NCBI GenBank assembly: GCA_023393475.1
Contig: JAEWLC010000037.1
Location: 62,001-126,000, forward strand
DNA from: Pseudomonadota bacterium
Lineage (GTDB): Bacteria > Pseudomonadota > Alphaproteobacteria > Rhizobiales > Devosiaceae
DNA length: 64,000 nucleotides
Direction: 5' to 3'
The position numbers and the translations under genes are program-made. This document shows, in pieces, positions 34,943-43,647 of the stretch. The first letter of the stretch is position 1, and each line of letters starts with the position of its first letter. The notes beneath the pieces are model-generated. The model saw only the letters and a program-made list of their open reading frames with translations, was not told the DNA's origin and searched no databases.

Positions 34943-35668
34943 ATGGGGAACGACATGATCATCGCCGGCCAAACCTCTGCACCACTGGGGAACGCGGAGG
35001 ACCGCGCCATGGCGATCCGCGAACAGTTGCGCGAGGCCATTATCGATCGCCGGTTGGCGCCGGGGACCAAGCTCGGTGAAGCCGAGGTTGGGGCACTGTT
35101 CGACGTGAGCCGCACGGTGGTGCGGTCGGCGCTGCAGATGCTGAGCTTCGAGGGCCTGGTGCGATCGGAGCGCAATCGCGGCTCGTTCGTCGCCAATCCC
35201 AGCCCCGAGGAAGCCCGTCAGGTATTCGACTCACGCAGGCTGGTCGAACCCGCACTGGCTGCTGCCGCTATCGAGCGGATCGAGGCGATTGACATCGCGA
35301 GGTTCCGGACCTTGCTGGACGAAGAGAGCCGGCTCATGGGCGAGCGCGGAACGTCCGCCCGTCGTGCAGAAATTCGCGCTTCCGGTGATTTCCACCTCGC
35401 CCTCGCGCGCGTCGCCGGGAATGCGGTCCTTGAGCGCTTCATGGAAGAACTGGTCGCGCGATCATCCCTGGTTATCGCGCTCTATGGCCGCACCGGTGCG
35501 TCGAGGTGCGGACACGCAGACCACGGCAGCATTCTGGAGGCGCTCGAACACCGGGATGCCGTGCTGGCGAAAGACCTGCTCGTCCACCACATCAACCACA
35601 TCGAAGCAGATCTCGACCTTCGTCCAGCCACCCAACTTGGCCTGCGCGACGCTCTATCGAGCGTCTAG
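34943..35668 (+). CDS. GntR family regulator, FCD subfamily
   Basis: This protein of about 241 residues starts at MGNDMIIAGQ; MIIAGQ four codons later has a better-spaced GGGGAA. The winged helix includes IREQLREAIIDRRLAPGTKL and VSRTVVRSALQMLSFEGLVR (residues about 20-75). The FCD effector domain follows with its metal-ligand pattern visible in ASGDFHLALARVAGN and HADHGSILEALEHRD. Such regulators usually bind organic acids or amino-acid derivatives. It is divergent from the importer-racemase operon and is the obvious candidate to control it. Confidence 0.87.
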   Translation: MGNDMIIAGQTSAPLGNAEDRAMAIREQLREAIIDRRLAPGTKLGEAEVGALFDVSRTVVRSALQMLSFEGLVRSERNRGSFVANPSPEEARQVFDSRRLVEPALAAAAIERIEAIDIARFRTLLDEESRLMGERGTSARRAEIRASGDFHLALARVAGNAVLERFMEELVARSSLVIALYGRTGASRCGHADHGSILEALEHRDAVLAKDLLVHHINHIEADLDLRPATQLGLRDALSSV

Positions 35669-35694
35669 TCTCAGTTCTTGGCGGAGCAACCGCG

Positions 35695-36456
35695 TCATAC
35701 CGACTTGAGCATGCCGCCGTCGACGCGGATCAGGCTCCCGGTGACGTAGGAAGCCCGTTCGCTCACAAGGAACGTCACGACATCGGCCAGTTCTTCCGGG
35801 CGGCCATAGCGGCCGGCGGGGATCTGCGCGATTGACTGGGCCCGGACTTCGTCGATCGACTTGCCCAGGCGCTTGGCTGCTGCAGCATCGAGTTCGTCGA
35901 CGCGGTCGGTATGGATCCGGCCCTGGACGATGATGTTCGCCGTTACGCCGTCGGCCGCGACTTCGCCCGCGAGGGTCTTGCTCCAGCCGACAAGGGCCTG
36001 GCGGATCGAGTTGGAGAGAGCAAGGCGCGGAATGGGTGCCTCGACCCCCGAGGACGTCAGCGTGACGATGCGCCCCCACTTCTTCGCCCGCATGCCGGGA
36101 AGGAGTGCATTGGTGATGGCGATCAGCGGTGCCGCCATGGTGCTGAAGGAGCGGGCATAATCGTGGGCCGGCAGGGCGGACGCCTCGCCCGGCGGCGGTC
36201 CGCCGGAATTGTTGACGAGGATATCGGCGCCGCCATCGGCGACAACGCCCGCGGTGAAGGCCTCGACGGACGCCGGATCGGAGAGATCCAGCGCCCTGCC
36301 GCGTATGCCCGGACCCAGCGCTTCGATGGCGTCGACGGTGCGGGCGCCGCCGGTGACGCTGGCGCCTTCTGCTGCGAGGGCCTTCGCGACCGCGGCTCCC
36401 AGACCCTTGCTGGCGCCGAGGACAACGGCACGCTTGCCTTCGAGACCGAGCTTCAT
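35695..36456 (-). CDS. atypical short-chain dehydrogenase/reductase lacking the catalytic Tyr
   Basis: This 253-residue Rossmann protein starts at MKLGLEGKRAVVLGASKGLG, the cofactor motif, and has the NNSGG loop (about residue 87) and a SDR end ASYVTGSLIRVDGGML. The segment where YxxxK should be is LALSNSIRQALVGWSKTLA, so the Tyr and Lys are replaced by Ser and Arg. A known SDR branch annotated as 3-oxoacyl-ACP-reductase-like shows the same SNxxR pattern, so this is a lineage trait, but catalysis must differ or be absent. Its ATG overlaps the DapA-family stop by 4 bp. Confidence 0.85.
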   Translation of the reverse strand: MKLGLEGKRAVVLGASKGLGAAVAKALAAEGASVTGGARTVDAIEALGPGIRGRALDLSDPASVEAFTAGVVADGGADILVNNSGGPPPGEASALPAHDYARSFSTMAAPLIAITNALLPGMRAKKWGRIVTLTSSGVEAPIPRLALSNSIRQALVGWSKTLAGEVAADGVTANIIVQGRIHTDRVDELDAAAAKRLGKSIDEVRAQSIAQIPAGRYGRPEELADVVTFLVSERASYVTGSLIRVDGGMLKSV

Positions 36457-37379
36457 GCGCCGATCTCCGCAAGACGACGGGCCTGGCGGGCAAGGAGCCG
36501 CTCGACGTCGGCGACATCCATAGCCGACAGGGCAGCGCCGGGCTTCCGCAGCGCGCCCGACGAGATGACGCCGCGCTTCGCCAGCACATATTTCCTCGCG
36601 GCGAGGCCGATGCCCTGCTGTTGTTCGTAACGGGCGAGCGGCAGGTAGGCATCGAAGATGTCGTGGGCGCGCTCGACATCGCCTTTCGAATAGTTTCCGA
36701 CCACGCCCACCATCATTTCCGGATAGCAGAAGCCAGTCATGGCGCCGTCGGCACCGCGCCCCATCTCTTCGGGCAGGAACAGGCCGCCATTGCCGCAGAG
36801 GATCGAGATCCGGCGCGTCTCGCCCTTGTCGCTGCTGGTCCTGAGCGCGGTGATCTTGCCGAGCCCCGGCCAGTCCTCGTGCTTGAGCATGACGCAGCTC
36901 GGAACATCGCGGACGATACGGTCGATGACCTTGGGCGCGATGGTGACATTGGTTGTCAGTGGATAGTCCTGCAGCACCCAGGGTGTCTGGCCGAGCGCTT
37001 CGCCGACGGAGACATAGAAGGCATAGGCCTGGTCGTCCGTCTTCGTGGTCCAGGGCGGCGCCACCATGACGCCGGCAGCTCCCATCCCCATGACGGAATC
37101 GGCCAATTCCCGCATGGGCGCGAGCCCGGGCGCGGTGACGCCGACGACCACCGGCACCTTGGCCCGGGCGATGACCCGGCGCGCGATCTCCCGCGACTCC
37201 TCGGAGGTCAGCTTCGGAGCTTCGCCAAGCAGCCCGAGGATGGTGAGGCCGGTGACGCCCTTTTCCTCGTAGAAGTCGACCATGCGATCGACGCTCGGCC
37301 AATCGACATCGCCATTGTCGAGAAACGGCGTGACGGCGATGACATAGACGCCTTTGGCGGCTTCGCTCAGCAAGGGCAT
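36453..37379 (-). CDS. dihydrodipicolinate synthase/N-acetylneuraminate lyase family protein
   Basis: This 308-residue class I aldolase or dehydratase fold uses a Schiff-base Lys. GLTILGLLGEAPKLT corresponds to the GTTGE region, LQDYPLTT (about residue 137) holds the conserved Tyr, and CVMLKHEDWPG (about 160) holds the Schiff-base Lys. GLLGE in place of GTTGE and HED after the Lys differ from true DapA, so it is a catabolic relative acting on a 2-oxo acid. It overlaps the SDR gene and lies just downstream of a broken amidohydrolase gene, which suggests a former three-gene pathway for a lactone, aromatic or sugar acid. Confidence 0.83.
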   Translation of the reverse strand: MPLLSEAAKGVYVIAVTPFLDNGDVDWPSVDRMVDFYEEKGVTGLTILGLLGEAPKLTSEESREIARRVIARAKVPVVVGVTAPGLAPMRELADSVMGMGAAGVMVAPPWTTKTDDQAYAFYVSVGEALGQTPWVLQDYPLTTNVTIAPKVIDRIVRDVPSCVMLKHEDWPGLGKITALRTSSDKGETRRISILCGNGGLFLPEEMGRGADGAMTGFCYPEMMVGVVGNYSKGDVERAHDIFDAYLPLARYEQQQGIGLAARKYVLAKRGVISSGALRKPGAALSAMDVADVERLLARQARRLAEIGA

Positions 37380-37392
37380 CGGGTAGCTCCGG

Positions 37393-37600
37393 TCAGGTCA
37401 GGGGTGCAAGGTAGAGGGTCTTGGCGTTGTCGGCAAAGATCGCCTCATGGCTCGCCGCATCGAGGCTTAGCGCAACGAGTGATCTCCTGTGCCACGAATT
37501 CGAAGAGTTCGGTATGCGGCCAGTCCTTTCCCCACAAGAGGCGGGTCGCATAGTTGCCGTTCGGCCGGCCGAGAACGGGGCGATAGGACCGGCGGCCCGG
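37393..37600 (-). pseudogene. frameshifted C-terminal remnant of an amidohydrolase (amidohydro-rel family)
   Basis: One minus frame reads NYATRLLWGKDWPHTELF then EFVAQEI before losing homology; another frame continues LVALSLDAASHEAIFADNAK followed by TLYLAPLT and a stop at 37393-37395. Together they form the standard tail of an amidohydrolase (LLWGTDWPH, then a DNxxxLY ending) split by a frameshift near 37465-37485. Upstream of about 37600 no family sequence is recognisable up to the dld gene. No other gene is visible in 37380-37697. Confidence 0.7.
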
Positions 37601-37697
37601 GTGTCGCACAGGGTGCGTGGACGCAACAGTACGCCCGCTGCTGGCTGTTCCATCGGCGCAGGAGTAGAGTGCATCCGGGGACCCAGGGAGCTGTCGG

Positions 37698-39431
37698 ATG
37701 GCGCTCGTTGAAGGGTGGACTGACTGGCAGGGGGATTTGGGCGCTCTGCTCGCCGAGTTGCGCGAGGCCGCCGGACCGCGCAACCTGCTGACCTCGGCAG
37801 CATCGACTGAGCGCTTCCGCAAGAGCTTTCGTGGCGCGGAGGGCGAGGCGGCGGCAGTCGTCCGGCCCGGCACGCTGCTCGCGCTCTGGCATACGCTCGA
37901 GGCCTGTGTGCGCCACGATGCCGTGATCATCATGCAGGCGCAGAACACCAGCCTGACGGATGGCGCGACGCCCGATGCCGGCTATGACAGGCCGGTGGTG
38001 GTGGTCAATACGCTGCGTCTCGACGGCATCCAGCTGATCGATGGCGGCAGGCAGGTCGTCAGCCTCCCGGGCGGCACGCTCAGCCAACTCGAGCGAAAGC
38101 TGAGACCGCTTGGACGAGAGCCCCATTCTGTCATCGGCTCGTCCTGCGTCGGCGCTTCGATCGTGGGTGGCGTCTGCAACAATTCCGGCGGCTCGCTGGT
38201 GCGGCGCGGACCGGCCTACACGGAACTTGCCCTATACGCGCAGGTGACCGCGGAAGGCCGGCTCGAACTGGTCAACCACCTGGGCATCCGGCTGGGCGAC
38301 ACGCCCGAGGAAATCCTGACGCGCCTGCAGGACGCCAGTTACTCACCGGCGGACGTGGATACCGAAGCCGGTCCGGCATCCGACCGCACCTATGCGGAGC
38401 GCGTGCGCGACGTCGACGCGTCGACCGCCGGACGGTTCAACGCCGATCCCACGCACCTGCATGAAGCCTCAGGCTCGGCAGGCAAGCTCTGCGTTTTCGC
38501 GGTGCGGCTCGACACCTTTCCGGCGGACCCTGATCCCACCGTCTACTACGTCGGGACCAACGACCCTGCGGTGCTGACCGGACTGCGGCGGCTGTTACTG
38601 ACCCGCATGCACACCTTGCCGATCGAGGGCGAGTACCTCCATCGCGAGTATTTCGATGCCTGCCGGCGCTACGGCCGCGACATTTTCCTCTTGATCCACT
38701 ACCTGGGAGCCGAGGCGATGCCGCGGTTCTTTGCACTCAAGCGCTCGCTCGATGCCGTGCTCGGGCGGTTGAGGTTCCTGCCTCGCAACGTCATCGACCA
38801 CGTCATGCAGGCGGTGGCGAGCATGTGGCCCGAGATGCTGCCGAGGCGCGTCCTCGCCTACCGGGAGCAGTATGAGCATCACATGATGCTCAAGGTCGGA
38901 CAGGCCAGCGTCACGGAAACGGAGGCTATCCTCTCGGCCATGCTTGGCGGCGACCGGGGCGGCTGGTTCCGCTGCACCGAGGATGAGGGCAAGCGGGCCT
39001 TCCTCAACCGCTTCGTCGCGGCCGGCGCCACGGCCCGCTACCGCCTCATGCACGAGAGGGAGACCGCGGGGTTGCTGGCGCTCGATGTGGCGCTGCGGCG
39101 AAACGACGACGAATGGCACGACATGTTTCCGCCCGAGATCACGCAGCACTTCGAGGCGCAGTTCCACTGTGCGCACTTCCTTTGCCACGTCTTTCACGAG
39201 TCCTTTGCGGTGAAAAAGGGCGTCGACATCGTGGCGCTGAAATCCCGCATGCTGCAGCACCTCGAGGCCCGGGGCGCGCAATATCCCGCCGAGCACAATG
39301 TCGGTCACCAATACCACGCCCCACCGGCCCAGGAGGGTTTCTACCGTCGGCTTGATCCGACCAATGCCATGAACCCCGGCATCGGCAAGACGACGAAGCT
39401 GAAGAACTGGCGCCTCGCCAACGACGGTTAG
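37698..39431 (+). CDS. dld: quinone-dependent D-lactate dehydrogenase
   Basis: This 577-residue FAD enzyme oxidises D-lactate to pyruvate and reduces quinone at the inner membrane. AVVRPGTLLALWHTLEACVR and AQNTSLTDGATPDAGYDRPV form the FAD-binding PCMH region, and GSSCVGASIVGGVCNNSGGS is the FAD loop. The C-terminal half matches the membrane-binding D-LDH domain, ending in the diagnostic HNVGHQYHAPPAQEGFYRRL and LDPTNAMNPGIGKTTK. Length agrees with E. coli Dld. It is convergent with the lldD-like gene 20 bp away, giving complementary D- and L-lactate oxidases. Confidence 0.93.
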   Translation: MALVEGWTDWQGDLGALLAELREAAGPRNLLTSAASTERFRKSFRGAEGEAAAVVRPGTLLALWHTLEACVRHDAVIIMQAQNTSLTDGATPDAGYDRPVVVVNTLRLDGIQLIDGGRQVVSLPGGTLSQLERKLRPLGREPHSVIGSSCVGASIVGGVCNNSGGSLVRRGPAYTELALYAQVTAEGRLELVNHLGIRLGDTPEEILTRLQDASYSPADVDTEAGPASDRTYAERVRDVDASTAGRFNADPTHLHEASGSAGKLCVFAVRLDTFPADPDPTVYYVGTNDPAVLTGLRRLLLTRMHTLPIEGEYLHREYFDACRRYGRDIFLLIHYLGAEAMPRFFALKRSLDAVLGRLRFLPRNVIDHVMQAVASMWPEMLPRRVLAYREQYEHHMMLKVGQASVTETEAILSAMLGGDRGGWFRCTEDEGKRAFLNRFVAAGATARYRLMHERETAGLLALDVALRRNDDEWHDMFPPEITQHFEAQFHCAHFLCHVFHESFAVKKGVDIVALKSRMLQHLEARGAQYPAEHNVGHQYHAPPAQEGFYRRLDPTNAMNPGIGKTTKLKNWRLANDG

Positions 39432-39451
39432 CCTCGGGAGCTGAACTTCCC

Positions 39452-40657
39452 CTACTCCGCGAGGTTGTGCCGACCGATCTCAGCTATGCTGCTCACGCCG
39501 GTCAGCCCCATGGTGATGTCGAGTTCCTTGCGGATGATCTCGATCGCGCGGGCGACGCCAGCCTGCCCCCCTGCCCCGAGGCCGTACATGTAGGCGCGCC
39601 CCACGATGCATCCCCTGGCGCCCAGCGCGACCGCGCGCATCACGTCCTGGCCGGAGCGCACGCCGCCGTCGAACAGCACTTCGACATCCGAGCCGACCGC
39701 ATCAGCGACCCTCGGCAGCATGGAGATGGACGAAGGCGCACCGTCGAGCTGCCGGCCGCCATGGTTGGAGACGACGATGGCAGCCGCACCGCTCTTTGCC
39801 GCCACTCGGGCATCCTCGACGTCGAGAATGCCCTTGATGATCAGCTTGCCCGGCCAGATGGAGCGTATCCACTCGACGTCCTTCCAGTTGAGCGTCTCGT
39901 CGTACTGGTGCCGTATCCATTCCGACAGTGCCCTCATCCGCTCTTCGCCTTTGGCCAGCCCGACCAGGTTGCCAAAAGTTCGGCTCTTGGCGCCGAGCAC
40001 GCTCATCACCCAGCGCGGCTTGGTCGCCATGTTGATGAGGTTCGCGGGCTTGAGCCGTGGCGGGACCGACAAGCCGTTCTTGATGTCGGCGTGACGCTGG
40101 CCGAACACCTGCAGGTCGACCGTAAGCACGAGCGCACTGCACTTGGCGGCGATGGCCCGCTCGATGAGCGAGCGGGCAAAGCCACGGTCTTTCATCACGT
40201 AGAGCTGGAACCAGAATGGCTTGTCGACGGACGCCGCAACGTCTTCGATCGAGCAGATGGACATGGTCCCCAGCGTGTAGGGCACGCCTGCGGCCTGTGC
40301 CGCCCGGCAGGCAAGGATCTCGCCGTTTCCCCACTGCAGCCCCCCGATACCGATCGGACCGAGAGCAATGGGCAACGACACCGGCTCGCCCAGCAGCGTC
40401 GTCCCGGTACTGCGCTTCGAGATGTCGACGAGAACCCGCTGGCGCAGCTGGATGGCCTCGAGGTCGGCGCGGTTGGTCCTCAGCGTCTGCTCGGTATAGG
40501 ACCCGGCCTCGAGATAGCCGAAGAAGGCACGCGGAACCCGCCGGCGCGCCATCGACCGCAGGTCCTCGATGCAGGTCATCGCCTGCATCGCTGCGGGGAC
40601 GGCGGACGGTCTCGTCGTGGAAGCGACGATCGGTTCGACATCGAGAAGGGCATCCAT
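39452..40657 (-). CDS. lldD: FMN-dependent L-lactate dehydrogenase/alpha-hydroxy-acid oxidase
   Basis: This 401-residue TIM-barrel flavoprotein oxidises L-lactate or a related 2-hydroxy acid. YLEAGSYTEQTLRTNRAD is the N-terminal substrate region, LIIKGILDVEDARVAAKSGA contains the FMN-binding Lys, VSNHGGRQLDGAPSSISML carries the catalytic His and substrate Arg, and FDGGVRSGQDVMRAVALGA binds phosphate. An N-terminal extension of about 30 residues precedes the domain. The specificity (L-lactate or another hydroxy acid) is not certain. It is divergent from the TetR gene. Confidence 0.85.
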   Translation of the reverse strand: MDALLDVEPIVASTTRPSAVPAAMQAMTCIEDLRSMARRRVPRAFFGYLEAGSYTEQTLRTNRADLEAIQLRQRVLVDISKRSTGTTLLGEPVSLPIALGPIGIGGLQWGNGEILACRAAQAAGVPYTLGTMSICSIEDVAASVDKPFWFQLYVMKDRGFARSLIERAIAAKCSALVLTVDLQVFGQRHADIKNGLSVPPRLKPANLINMATKPRWVMSVLGAKSRTFGNLVGLAKGEERMRALSEWIRHQYDETLNWKDVEWIRSIWPGKLIIKGILDVEDARVAAKSGAAAIVVSNHGGRQLDGAPSSISMLPRVADAVGSDVEVLFDGGVRSGQDVMRAVALGARGCIVGRAYMYGLGAGGQAGVARAIEIIRKELDITMGLTGVSSIAEIGRHNLAE

Positions 40658-40723
40658 GGCACCACCTCTACTTCTCAGGATGGGCCATCGATCCCGGTTT
40701 GCGGTGGGGATGTAAATTCACTA

Positions 40724-40738
40724 GCGGGTATACACCGC
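40724..40738. promoter_or_regulatory. candidate TetR operator between lldD and tetR
   Basis: GCGG-GTATAC-A-CCGC is a near-perfect palindrome in the 99-bp gap between lldD and the TetR gene, 19 bp before the TetR start. A short palindrome in a divergent TetR promoter is the usual operator arrangement. Confidence 0.4.
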
Positions 40739-40756
40739 GGGGCGGTAGCATTTGCC

Positions 40757-41413
40757 ATGCCCCGGTCCGCACCCCAGACCCGACAGCAGATCTTGCAGCA
40801 GGCCCATCGGCTGTTTCGCAAGGGCGGCTTCTTTCGCACCGGCATGGATGAGATCGCCGACGCGAGCGGGGTCACCAAGCGTACCCTCTACCATCACTTC
40901 GACAGCAAGGACGCCCTGCTTGCAGCCGTGCTTACCGCCCAGCACGAGGAGCTGTTCGCCACCGGCGAGCCATACGGCTTCCCGCTCACCGGGACGCCGC
41001 AGGATATGGTGGAGCGCCTGTTCGAGGGCCTCGTCGAGTGGTCCGAGACGCCGCACTGGTCCGGCTCCGGCTTTACCCGGCTGGCCATGGAGCTTGCCGA
41101 CATGCCCGGGCATCCGGCGCGGCGGATCGCGCACAGGCACAAGGCCTGGGTCGAGCAGTACCTCGCAGGCGTGCTCGCCGATGCCGGCGTGCCGTCGCCC
41201 GCCGATCGCGCCCGGGAACTGATCCTGATCATCGAAGGCGCCATGGCGATGATTCTGATCCACGGCGACCCCACCTACGCCCACGCCGCCGCCCGAGCTG
41301 CCGCGAAACTGTTCGAGGCCCCCGACCGCGACGATGTCGCGCGGCGTACCAGCCGCAGTTCGCGGACAAGGGCGGTAGTGGCGGCCAAGGCCCCGGTTCC
41401 AGGAGCCGTCTAG
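40757..41413 (+). CDS. TetR/AcrR family transcriptional regulator
   Basis: This 218-residue repressor starts at MPRSAPQTRQQIL. The helix-turn-helix is DEIADASGVTKRTLYHHFDS (about residues 30-50). The C-terminal domain has WSGSGFTRLAMELADMPGHP and ELILIIEGAMAMILIHGD, a common TetR ligand-domain pattern. About 25 residues at the end are basic and low complexity. It is divergent from lldD, which it may repress. Its TAG stop overlaps the stop of the convergent GH95 gene within CTAG (41410-41413). Confidence 0.87.
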   Translation: MPRSAPQTRQQILQQAHRLFRKGGFFRTGMDEIADASGVTKRTLYHHFDSKDALLAAVLTAQHEELFATGEPYGFPLTGTPQDMVERLFEGLVEWSETPHWSGSGFTRLAMELADMPGHPARRIAHRHKAWVEQYLAGVLADAGVPSPADRARELILIIEGAMAMILIHGDPTYAHAAARAAAKLFEAPDRDDVARRTSRSSRTRAVVAAKAPVPGAV

Positions 41414-43647
41414 GCCCCGAGAAGATCTATGCCGGTCCAGTCGGGCACCACGTCCACCATGACGGTCCTGGGACCGATGCGCACCTTCAGCTGATGCGGC
41501 GTGTCGGCACGGACCCTTGCAGCTTCGACCGCGCCGTTCTGCCAGCGAAGCTCGAGTTCCACCCCGCCACGGGCGCGAACACCCCGCAGTTCACCCGATG
41601 GCCATGCTTGCGGCAGGGCCGGGAGCAGGTGAAGTTCGCCGGGCTTTGACTGCACCAGCATCTCGAGGATGCCCGCAGCGCCGCCGAAATTGCCGTCGAT
41701 CTGGAACGGCGGGTGGGCGTCGAACATGTTGGGATAGGTGCGCTCCGGCGTCAGCAGGCGCTGGACGATCGAGTGGGTGCGCTCCGCGTCACCAAGGCGC
41801 GCCCAGAGGTTGATGCGCCAGCCGATGCCCCAGCCGGTCGCATCGTCGCCACGGATATCGAGCGACATGCGCGCCGCCCCGACAAGATCCGGGGTCGTCT
41901 CGCGGGCGATCTGGTGACCCGGATAGAGCGCGTAGAGATGCGAGACATGGCGGTGGTGGATCTCGGGAACGTCGAGGTCCCAATCTTGCAGCCATTCCTG
42001 TAGCTGCCCGGCCTTGCCGATGCGGTCGGTGGGCAGCCGATCGCGGATTGCGGCGTAGCGCGCGCGAAGCTCGGCATCGCGGCCGAGGCGTTCGCCTGCC
42101 TCGATCACGGCGGAAAAGAGATCCCTCAGGATCTGGCTGTCCATCGCCGGCCCGTAGCAAAGCGTTGCCCCCTGCGGGTGGACGTTCTCGGGCGATACGG
42201 AAGGTGCTGTGACGAGGAGGTCGGTACCCGGCAGGGGCACGAGGGTGTGGGCGAAGAACTCGGCCGCCCCGAGCATGACCGGATAGAGCCGCTCGACCAA
42301 TGCCTTGTCGCCACCATAGCTGACATGGTCCCAGAGCTGGGCGCAGAACCACGCGCCGCCGGTCGGCCAGAGGCCCCATTGCGCCCCGTCGATGGGGGCG
42401 GTGGCACGCCAGAGGTCGGTGTTGTGGTGCAGCACCCAGCCCGGTGCGTCGTACATGTCCCGGGCCGTCGCCGCACCGGAGATCGCGACCTCCTCGACTA
42501 GGCGGATCAGCGGCTCCATGCACTCGCCGAGGTTGGCCGGATCGGGCAGCCAGTAGTTCATCTGGGTGTTGATGTTGACCGTGTACTTGCTGCCCCAGGG
42601 CGGATTGGTGAGATCGTTCCAGACGCCCTGGAGGTTGGCCGGCTGCGTCCCGGGGCGGGAACTCGCCAGCATCAGGTAGCGACCATACTGCACGTAGAGC
42701 GCCGCGAGCGCCGGATCGGCCGTGTGGGCATTGGCGGCAATGCGCCTGTCGGTCGGCAGGCGCTCAGCCGGCGTGCTGCCGAGGTCGAGCGAGAGACGAT
42801 CGAAGTAGCGCCGGTGGTCAGCCACGTGCCGGTCGCGTAGTTCGTCGAACGAGAGGCGGGCCGCGGCGTCGAGGCGGGCGGCAATGGCGGCCTTGGGATC
42901 GCCGGTGAGATCGTCGAAACGGCGGTAGCTGGTGGCGATGTCGACAAGGAGCAGTGCTTCGGAAGCGCCTGTGACCTCGACTGCGCCGTCGCGGCCGGCA
43001 ACTTGCCCGTCGGACCTGACACGAACTTCCGAAGCAAAGGCCAGCGCGCCGGCAATCCCCTCGGCAGGACGATTGCTGCCCAAGACGCTGAGGACGCCTT
43101 CGGCGGACGCCGTCGCGACACCCGTCTGCAGCGTCGTGAGGGAGAGCCGCACGTTCAGTGCACCGGGTCGCGACGCAGCGAGGCGCACGACGACCACGCC
43201 ATCGACGGCCGTGGCAAGGACCTCGCGCTCGAAGGTCTTTCCATCAACGCCGAAGCGGGTCAGCGCGACGGCGCGGTCGAGTTCTAGCGAGCGCTCGTAG
43301 GACCCGCCCTCCACCTCGCCCCCGAGCTCCGTGTCGATCCAGAGGTCGACCGCCGGCTGGTAGGGCATCTGCTTCAGCGGCTTCGCCATCACATGCGCTT
43401 CGGCAAGGGCCTCGGCTTCCGCGTAGCGGCCGGCGAGCAGCAGTTCGCGCACCCGTGGGATATACTCGCGCGCCTCGGGATTGACCGGGGAATACGGGCC
43501 GCCGGCCCAGAGTGTATCCTCATTGAGCTGCAGGCGTTCGCGGGCCGTGCCGCCGAACACCATGGCACCAAGGCGGCCGTTGCCGACCGGCAGGGCCTCG
43601 GTCCAGGCCTCTGCAGGCGCTTCGTACCACAGGCGGAGATCAGTCAT
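41410..43647 (-). CDS. glycoside hydrolase family 95 (alpha-L-fucosidase or alpha-L-galactosidase)
   Basis: This 745-residue enzyme starts at MTDLRLWYEAPAEAWTEALP, and VGNGRLGAMVFGGTARERLQ then LNEDTLWAGG is the GH95 signature. NINTQMNYWLPDPANLGEC (about 361) contains the two Asn that activate water, VSPENV (about 486) the acid Glu, and QIDGNFGGAAGILEML (about 652) the conserved Asp. There is no signal peptide, so hydrolysis is cytoplasmic after import. GH95 enzymes remove alpha-1,2-fucose (or L-galactose) by inversion. The start overlaps the LacI stop by 4 bp in an operon with a CUT1 importer and a GHL6-like enzyme. Confidence 0.9.
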   Translation of the reverse strand: MTDLRLWYEAPAEAWTEALPVGNGRLGAMVFGGTARERLQLNEDTLWAGGPYSPVNPEAREYIPRVRELLLAGRYAEAEALAEAHVMAKPLKQMPYQPAVDLWIDTELGGEVEGGSYERSLELDRAVALTRFGVDGKTFEREVLATAVDGVVVVRLAASRPGALNVRLSLTTLQTGVATASAEGVLSVLGSNRPAEGIAGALAFASEVRVRSDGQVAGRDGAVEVTGASEALLLVDIATSYRRFDDLTGDPKAAIAARLDAAARLSFDELRDRHVADHRRYFDRLSLDLGSTPAERLPTDRRIAANAHTADPALAALYVQYGRYLMLASSRPGTQPANLQGVWNDLTNPPWGSKYTVNINTQMNYWLPDPANLGECMEPLIRLVEEVAISGAATARDMYDAPGWVLHHNTDLWRATAPIDGAQWGLWPTGGAWFCAQLWDHVSYGGDKALVERLYPVMLGAAEFFAHTLVPLPGTDLLVTAPSVSPENVHPQGATLCYGPAMDSQILRDLFSAVIEAGERLGRDAELRARYAAIRDRLPTDRIGKAGQLQEWLQDWDLDVPEIHHRHVSHLYALYPGHQIARETTPDLVGAARMSLDIRGDDATGWGIGWRINLWARLGDAERTHSIVQRLLTPERTYPNMFDAHPPFQIDGNFGGAAGILEMLVQSKPGELHLLPALPQAWPSGELRGVRARGGVELELRWQNGAVEAARVRADTPHQLKVRIGPRTVMVDVVPDWTGIDLLGA

